In this document: positions 58,251 to 64,000 of the stretch, piece by piece
Layout of the letters: every line of letters begins with the position of its first letter
Position numbering within the stretch: the first letter of the stretch is position 1
Source of the DNA: Siderastrea radians
Lineage: Eukaryota > Cnidaria > Anthozoa > Scleractinia > Rhizangiidae
Direction of reading: 5' to 3'
DNA: 64,000 bases
Assembly: GCA_964017195.1 (NCBI GenBank)
Contig: OZ024890.1
Location: 18,159,701-18,223,700, forward strand
Program-made: the position numbers and the translations under genes
Notes under the pieces: model-generated
Databases searched by the model: none
What the model was told of the DNA's origin: nothing
Seen by the model: the letters and a program-made list of their open reading frames with translations, nothing else

Positions 58251-60290
58251 AGTTTGCCAAAACAATATTGTTAAAAAAATCTTAGAAGAAAGAAGTGCGA
58301 CCACCCTAAGAGCTATTCCGGTGCTTTTTAGGGAAAAAAAAGCCGGAAAAACTCACGGGAACTACTTGTCAGAGAGAATTTGTTTCCTTTTAGGGGTGAA
58401 AATGAATTCAAGCTACGCACTGCCCAAAACAGTCAAAACATTCTCGTAGCTGCCCCCGCCACAGGAACTCAGGAAGGGTTCCTTTCGAATTTATGACGGC
58501 ACTTAGGGTAAGCGGGTCTAGGATTCGATTTCGGCAGGAGCGGACGTTCACTACACACGAAGTTTCAACAAACTCACATCTGAAACCGCCAGTTGCATGT
58601 GTTGCATTTTTAGTGGGGTATAGGGGGAGTCAAAGTTTAACCTGTTTCAGCTTTTGTAGGAAATTTTAAGAACGACTTAACTTTGTGACGTTTATTTTTA
58701 CGTTTATTTTTGGCGGCGCTCTTTTCTTGAGATTCTCAGGAGAAACAAACAACACTTTTGAACTGGGGGAAGGGTTTGGCTTCCAAAAGTCCTAAATACC
58801 GCAAATTCCTCAGGCATACATTTCTTGGGATAGCGATTTTAAGCCTCTACTAATTTGAAGAATTTTATACCCTCTCGCTTTGGTTTGGCCTTAAACTTTC
58901 GTAGTGAAATGAAACCGCGTCTTTATCGCAATCCTGAACCAAGTCCCACTTATTCGCAACAACCGGAGGCGACACCGCCGCCAGTCAGTTGTTGAAACAT
59001 GCGCAGCGTCTCATCTTAAGAGCATATAGTATACTCACAGAAAACGGTACAATAATATGAAACAAGTTCAGCACGAAATTTTGCATTGTAGTTAGTTAGT
59101 AAGACACATACTTTGTAATGTAATCTAGTTAGGTGTCCCCAATTAGCTTTTTTATTGAAGATGCTAGAAGATGAGACACGTAAAATTATTATTCTTATTA
59201 TTATTATTAGTATTGCAGAACGCCATTGATATATTGTAGAATACTGTTCGATTCCTGTAATATTAAACTTGTTTTTGGTTAAATTTACACTGTTGCCTAA
59301 AATTAGCAATGGAAACAGTTTTAAGCATTTTTGAAGAGAATCAGAAACCCCAGTGTTAACATTAATCGGCTTTCGAACAAATAGGCCCTGATTTGATGTA
59401 TCTTAAATTTCAGAACATGCTATATACCCACCTGCCCAAACCCAACGTGAGGAACGTCGCGAGAAAGACTCCACTATGAGCAGGAAAATTCGGTTTATAT
59501 TCGTATGAAAACAAGGAAGTCTTACTGGGGGTGTATTAGGTGATGAAAACAGGAAGACGAATGAACACCTGTTTTACCATTTTTTATTTTATTTTATCGG
59601 CAGCACTGGTTAAGAATTAAATCTCTTACTGGTTATTTCCGAATTATGATCTACTTGTACGTACAAAAATAAGGCTGCAGTATTTCTCCTTTGACGTCTT
59701 TGGTTGAATTCCTTCTACTCACCTATCAAAAAACGCAATAGGAAGGTACAGAAAAAGAAACAAGACAAGGAAATTCTCGAAGCCGCAATATATTTTATTA
59801 CTTTTATTACCTCCAAACGTGTTTGTTGTTGTTGTTGTTGTAATTTTCAGTCGGTGGATAAGATCCCTAAGGGCAGTACTTCTTTGTTGCGCTTTTTATT
59901 ACCGACGCAGTAGTGGTTCTAACTTTCGATTCTGTCTGAGTGAGTGTGGATAAAATCCTGAGTGCAACCATTCACGTAAAAGAAGAATGCTTTCCTGTCA
60001 GTGTGATGCTATTTATCACGCTGTCGCCGTTCTAACGTTTGAGTATGTGGATAAAATCCTAACGAATGACTAGTCGGCAATGTGATCTGAGTTTCTTTCC
60101 GTTTCACTTTTTGTCCTTTCCTTTTTTTTGCGACACGAAATTTGAAATTACGAGTTTTAGTTCGCTCGATCGGGCGCTTTTGGGAGTAACACGTGACGAT
60201 CTCGTGTAAGTTTGCGAATCAAATCTACCCCCGAGAGAGCTTGCTCGCAGGCTAAGTTAAAGGTGGGTGTCAGTTTGAGTGTGCGTCGCC
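58250..60290. other. Intergenic space between JARID2-N and PARP2
   Basis: No gene exon found. It contains a short (TTG)n run near 59823 and a diverged MITE-like piece near 59925-60080 (repeated GTGGATAAAATCCT and a CTATTTATCACGCTG motif). Confidence 0.35.
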
Positions 60291-60294
60291 GTAA

Positions 60295-60700
60295 TACATC
60301 TTCGCCAGCTATGTGCTCTTAGGGCTTTTCACCCACAGCTGTTCAATAATAAACGAACTCTATAACTCAACAGTTCGCGATCAAATTGTTCGTATCCTTT
60401 TGCATAAATCTTTCTGGATGCGATCTTTAGTTAAACCTTCTGTTGGACTGCTAATCTCGTACCCAGATCCCAGCTGTGCGTAGTGAACTATCGCTTGATA
60501 GTGCAAGATCTCGGTACGAGATTATTGGACTGCTTAAGACTCCTTGCAGCTTTGCATCTCGCTGTGACATATCTTCGCCAACTATGTGCTGTTAGGGCTA
60601 TGAACCTGTAACTTTTCAACAATAAATGATAACTCAAACAGTTCTCAATCAAAATGTTCACTGCCTTTTAAATAAAACTTTCTGATCTGGACTGTTAAAA
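60295..60700. repeat. Diverged direct duplication flanking a palindromic MITE
   Basis: ATCTTCGCCAGCTATGTGCT and ATCTTCGCCAACTATGTGCT head two units of about 140 bp (near 60297 and 60571). Between them, about 60453-60527, lies an inverted-repeat unit TAATCTCGTACC...GGTACGAGATTA. Confidence 0.65.
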
Positions 60701-60747
60701 ACTCCTCGCTTGACATGTCACATCTGTCCCTCGAAGGGACAACAGAC

Positions 60748-62867
60748 TTATTTGAAGTTGAACTTGACTTTTACCAAGTACCTCATTCGCACCTGAAACA
60801 GATAAAACAAACTACGCGTAAAACAATTAATAATTCAAGCGAAAAATCAACACAACTTCATTCGCCCGATCGTCCGTTCGTTCCTTCATTCATTCATTCC
60901 GAAATTGAGTTTGCTAACAACTGAAAAGACAAAAAAATCACGAGATGCTTAAAAAGTTCAAGGTCGATTTTTGGGCCAAGAAAAAAGTAATGATTGAGTG
61001 AAAGTGATCCTCGGACGGAGTAACGCAACTTACTGCAATCTGTGGCTTTTTGATGGGAATTCCAGCTCAAGACCTTTTCCACTGAAAAGTGCTCTACCAC
61101 TACAAGTACTTTTTCACTGAACTACCCAGCCTTTGAGAACCACAGCTGTAGGTGAGTTAGAAGGTTAAAATCGGTAAACAGCGTAACACTACTTACCTGA
61201 TTTGTGTTGTAGACTATGTATTCTGCAAAACCAAAAACAAAGGAATATGACAAGTTAAGAGAGGAATCTGAAACAAAATGTGTTATTTTCACTTAATTCA
61301 GCACAGTCGGTTTGAACGAGACGCTGTAACATCCAATCAAAGCTATTAGGGCCTTCACAGGCGACAACAATTGTTATCAATGACTATTTAGGCTGTCTAA
61401 GTCAGTCTAAATCGAAATTTTCCCATCGAAATTAAGCCTTCCGTTCCATTTAGGGACTAACCAATCCTAGAATACAATATGAAAGATTTACGTACTAGGA
61501 TCTCGTTTCGGATTATGCGTCCGAATCAGTGAACTCATAACTTTTTCTACATAGCACGTGTTCACTGAACAAACATGGACTCATCTTTGTTCACAGGTTT
61601 GTTCCAGCAAGCACGAAAATCTAAACGATCTGGATTAACTAGACCTGGAAATGGATTTACTTAAAGCAACGCAGCCTTAATTGTCTATAGCAAAGAGTTG
61701 CCGACAACTAAATAGTTGTCCATGACAAAATATTGTCGACTCTTAAAACTGCCGAGTAGAATTGTCTTTTAATGACAAAAACAAAAAGACAGTGGAAAAA
61801 GCAGTGGATGGGTACACGCCCATATAGGGTACATGGTCATGTGATTTTTTTCCTCCTTTCATGTTAGGTCAAGTTACCGTTGTAGTTGAGTGTGTATCCT
61901 CGTGGGTTCACCACACCAGTCTCTGTGCTTTTACCGTAAGGGACAACAACCCCATCTGGCCTGTAAAATAAAACAAGGGATAAACCGTAAGAAACAAATC
62001 AAAGTAAAAATTTCCGTAACTAATCTTACGAAACCTACAGGCCCGTTGTAAGGGACAATTCTACACGAAACCTGTCAGTGCAAAGCGCGACCTTTCAGCC
62101 ACTACAAGTAAGGTTACACGACACAACTGTTCTAAATTTCTAGTTGTGGGCATTGCTTGTTGCCTTTTCCTTAACCATTCGAGGAAGAAGTGTAACTTCT
62201 CGTTAAAGTCTTCCTGCGACCAATGGTAACTCACATTGTAAAAGTGTCGTTTGGGTCAGGAGCCACTTTTCCCATGCCCTTAACACTCTGACAATCAGCA
62301 GGTAGCTTCTCAGCGCTGTAATCTGCTGCTAGAAGTTCATTGCTCTTTCCAAGGGAGACCTATAGAAGAAAACCAATCCATAATTAAACCCAACAAAAGA
62401 CTATCATTAAAGTAACTGACTTGAAACCGAGAGCATTGGTTATTTATCTAAAGTTATCGACTGTGACAGTGCTCATGAAAATGTGAGTGAATGACCGTTG
62501 TTTCAAAAACCTGAGGTCATCCTTAATAAGAACGCAATGCGAGGGACAAAAGATGGCACATTTCATATCCTCCCAACTAGTAACATAGGAAATATATGGA
62601 GAACAGTGAGGAAAGTATGCATGTGGATATTGGGGATTGAAGGGTTAAAAGTGACCGCTAAATGCGTTGTGGCCATACACCATAACACGGCTTGAACAAC
62701 CTTCTTGAAAGACACTGGCTAAAGTGTCGCGAAAAAGATTTCATGAAGACGCAAAGAACAGCAATAACCTCACTGAGCAGCAGTAAACCAACATTCTTTG
62801 ATCTTGTGGCAAAACAGTAGTTTGCACTCTTAGAAGACATGTCAGCAAAGTAGATGCCCTTCCCAAA
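60748..62867 (-). CDS. PARP2: PARP2, C-terminal catalytic exons (partial gene)
   Basis: Nuclear DNA-damage-activated poly(ADP-ribose) polymerase. The last five exons are 62867-62769, 62359-62235, 61960-61878, 61222-61197 and 60792-60748, with phases 0/2/1/0 all consistent. The translation begins [20 protein letters not shown] (active-site Tyr of the H-Y-E triad in GIYFADM) and continues [40 protein letters not shown] and [16 protein letters not shown] (catalytic Glu). It ends [14 protein letters not shown] then [31 protein letters not shown] and QVRMRYL match PARP2 better than PARP1. WGR, helical domain and the HGS histidine lie upstream, beyond the window or behind the LINE at 62.97 kb. Confidence 0.93.
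62551..62647. mobile_element. Partial TTAAGCCC-family MITE, PARP2 intron
   Basis: Carries CATTTCATATCCTCCCAACT, AGGAAATATATGGAGAACAG and ATTGGGGATTGAAGGGTTAA, the terminal half of the family seen in JARID2 introns. Confidence 0.6.
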
Positions 62868-62964
62868 CTGTAAAGTAAAGCAAACACTTTTAGTAAAAAC
62901 TGTAAGACTTCAGCAGACAGCTATCAAATGTTTCCACTACCAGTTAAAATCACTTGCTTCTCAC

Positions 62965-64000
62965 ATACAATACAATACAATACAATACAATACAATACAC
63001 TTTATTTAACGAGGGTGAACATATTAACCTTTTACAGTTTTCTAACATATGGCCCTCAAAATAAACATTAAACATTACAAAATAACAGATAATCAAAGCT
63101 AAACTATAAGTAAGAGAAGTAATAAGCTAAGAAACATGAAGTAGTCACATACTAAAAAAAACAGCGGCATTTAAGAAGAAAGCGGCATTCATGGCAACAA
63201 AGCTCCTCAAGATGGGAGACAGTATTGAGGTTTTGCAGGAAAAGGCCACGAAGTTTATGCTTTAGCGGAAACGAAAAGGAAGACAAAGCGCTAGGCGAGG
63301 CAAGGGGATGCGCAGCAAGTATCCTTAAATCAACCTCAAGGGCATTAAAGAGAACAGTGGCGGAATACGAGAAGGTGCGCTTACCCAAATTTGTTCTAGG
63401 CTGGGGAATAGCTAAATTATGAGAAGTTGCACCTCTGGTTATACGAGTAGTCCGTGTAGTGGATAGAAAGGAGAACTTCTGTTTAAGACAAAGAGGAGCT
63501 TCAGGATTAGTCATAATAGAGAAAAGTAGCTGCAGTTTCCTACATTTTATCATTTCATTTACTGGGATCCATTGAAGTTTAGAAAAAAGGGCAACAGAAG
63601 GTGTAGAAAAGTCAGCGCCGAGAATTATACGAGCAGCATGTTTCTGCACGCGAAGGAGACGAAGGAGTAGTGTCTGGGAGCAGGTGCCCCAGGCGCTAGA
63701 ACAATAAACAAGCTGGCTGTGAACACAAGCATTGTAATAATGCAGGGAGCCTTCTTGTGTAAGGAAGGAGCTAATTCTGCGCAATAGCGAGAGACGGCTG
63801 TTCAGTTTACAACACAGACTATCAACATGCTGCTCCCACGAGAGATGGTGGTCAAATGTCACGCCGAGAACTTTAGCCTCGAGGACTTGGTCCACAACAG
63901 TGTTATTGACTGCTACATCAAGTGATCGAGAAGATAAAAATCTTAGCTTTTGGGGAGAAGCAATCAGCATAGATTTAGTTTTGGAAGCATTTAGGGCCAT
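62965..64000 (-). mobile_element. CR1-like LINE, 3' part, runs off the window
   Basis: On the minus strand an open frame from the window edge ends at TAA (63154-63152), followed by a 3' UTR, TAAATAAAG and a (TATTG)n tail (62965-62998). The microsatellite tail in place of poly-A is typical of CR1/L2-type LINEs. It lies in the PARP2 intron upstream of the [10 protein letters not shown] exon, in the same orientation as PARP2. Confidence 0.85.
63152..64000 (-). CDS. C-terminal part of a CR1-like reverse transcriptase (partial)
   Basis: 282 visible residues, open at the 5' end. NASKTKSMLIAS and EAKVLGVTFDHHLSWEQHVD are the conserved post-catalytic region of CR1/jockey-type reverse transcriptases. 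SRLSLLRRISSFL, LRVQKHAARIILGAD and WIPVNEMIKCRKLQLLF follow, then the family's NLAIPQPRTNLGKRTFSYSA end. The catalytic YxDD would lie outside the window. No stops in the visible part, so the copy may be intact. Confidence 0.85.
   Translation of the reverse strand: MALNASKTKSMLIASPQKLRFLSSRSLDVAVNNTVVDQVLEAKVLGVTFDHHLSWEQHVDSLCCKLNSRLSLLRRISSFLTQEGSLHYYNACVHSQLVYCSSAWGTCSQTLLLRLLRVQKHAARIILGADFSTPSVALFSKLQWIPVNEMIKCRKLQLLFSIMTNPEAPLCLKQKFSFLSTTRTTRITRGATSHNLAIPQPRTNLGKRTFSYSATVLFNALEVDLRILAAHPLASPSALSSFSFPLKHKLRGLFLQNLNTVSHLEELCCHECRFLLKCRCFF

Noticed and set aside
58250..60290. A gene between JARID2-N and PARP2
   Set aside because: Only short ORFs without splice context or recognisable motifs; nothing supports coding.

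Overview
The window is intron-rich animal DNA. Intact gene models can be threaded across many small exons with GT/AG introns, and the space between them is packed with LINEs, tRNA-derived SINEs and short inverted-repeat DNA transposons. The mix of vertebrate-like gene families and compact introns suggests an early-branching metazoan, most likely an anthozoan cnidarian such as a coral or anemone. That assignment is inference; no taxonomic marker is present.

Layout, left to right. 1-4.8 kb: transposon-derived sequence. 4.8-6.6 kb (+): remains of an ionotropic-glutamate-receptor-like amino-terminal domain, broken by a TTAA-flanked MITE inside a coding exon and by a frameshift. 6.9-7.6 kb: the 3' end of a CR1-like LINE between microsatellites. 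8.28-43.97 kb (-): a complete 26-exon JARID2 gene. Its spliced exons sum to 5577 nt (1858 aa), with every splice phase consistent. Its introns hold many transposons, including an intact L1-type LINE (32.07-37.47 kb) nested in a MITE that is nested in a larger inverted-repeat element. 44.18-53.19 kb (+): MTG2, the mitochondrial Obg GTPase (6 exons, 348 aa), divergent from JARID2 with 215 bp between the start codons. 54.74-58.05 kb (-): a 3-exon, 434-aa gene that is a second, tandem copy of only the JARID2 N-terminus. 60.75-62.87 kb (-): the last five exons of PARP2, whose upstream part lies beyond the window. 62.97-64 kb (-): the 3' part of a CR1-like LINE in a PARP2 intron.

How the genes relate. 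JARID2 is an accessory subunit of Polycomb repressive complex 2. The full-length gene keeps a ubiquitin-interacting motif, the QRKFA methyl-lysine mimic that binds EED in vertebrates, the KTEDFLTFLCLR signature, JmjN, ARID, a degenerate JmjC and a C-terminal Cys/His module. The short neighbour keeps the basic start, the ubiquitin-interacting motif and the KTEDFLTFLCLRG signature, but ends before JmjN/ARID/JmjC and has a diverged methyl-lysine site. This 'JARID2-N' protein is the most interesting object in the window: a candidate stand-alone Polycomb modulator, or an alternative 5' module of JARID2. MTG2 and JARID2-N converge tail to tail, with opposed AATAAA signals 12 bp apart.
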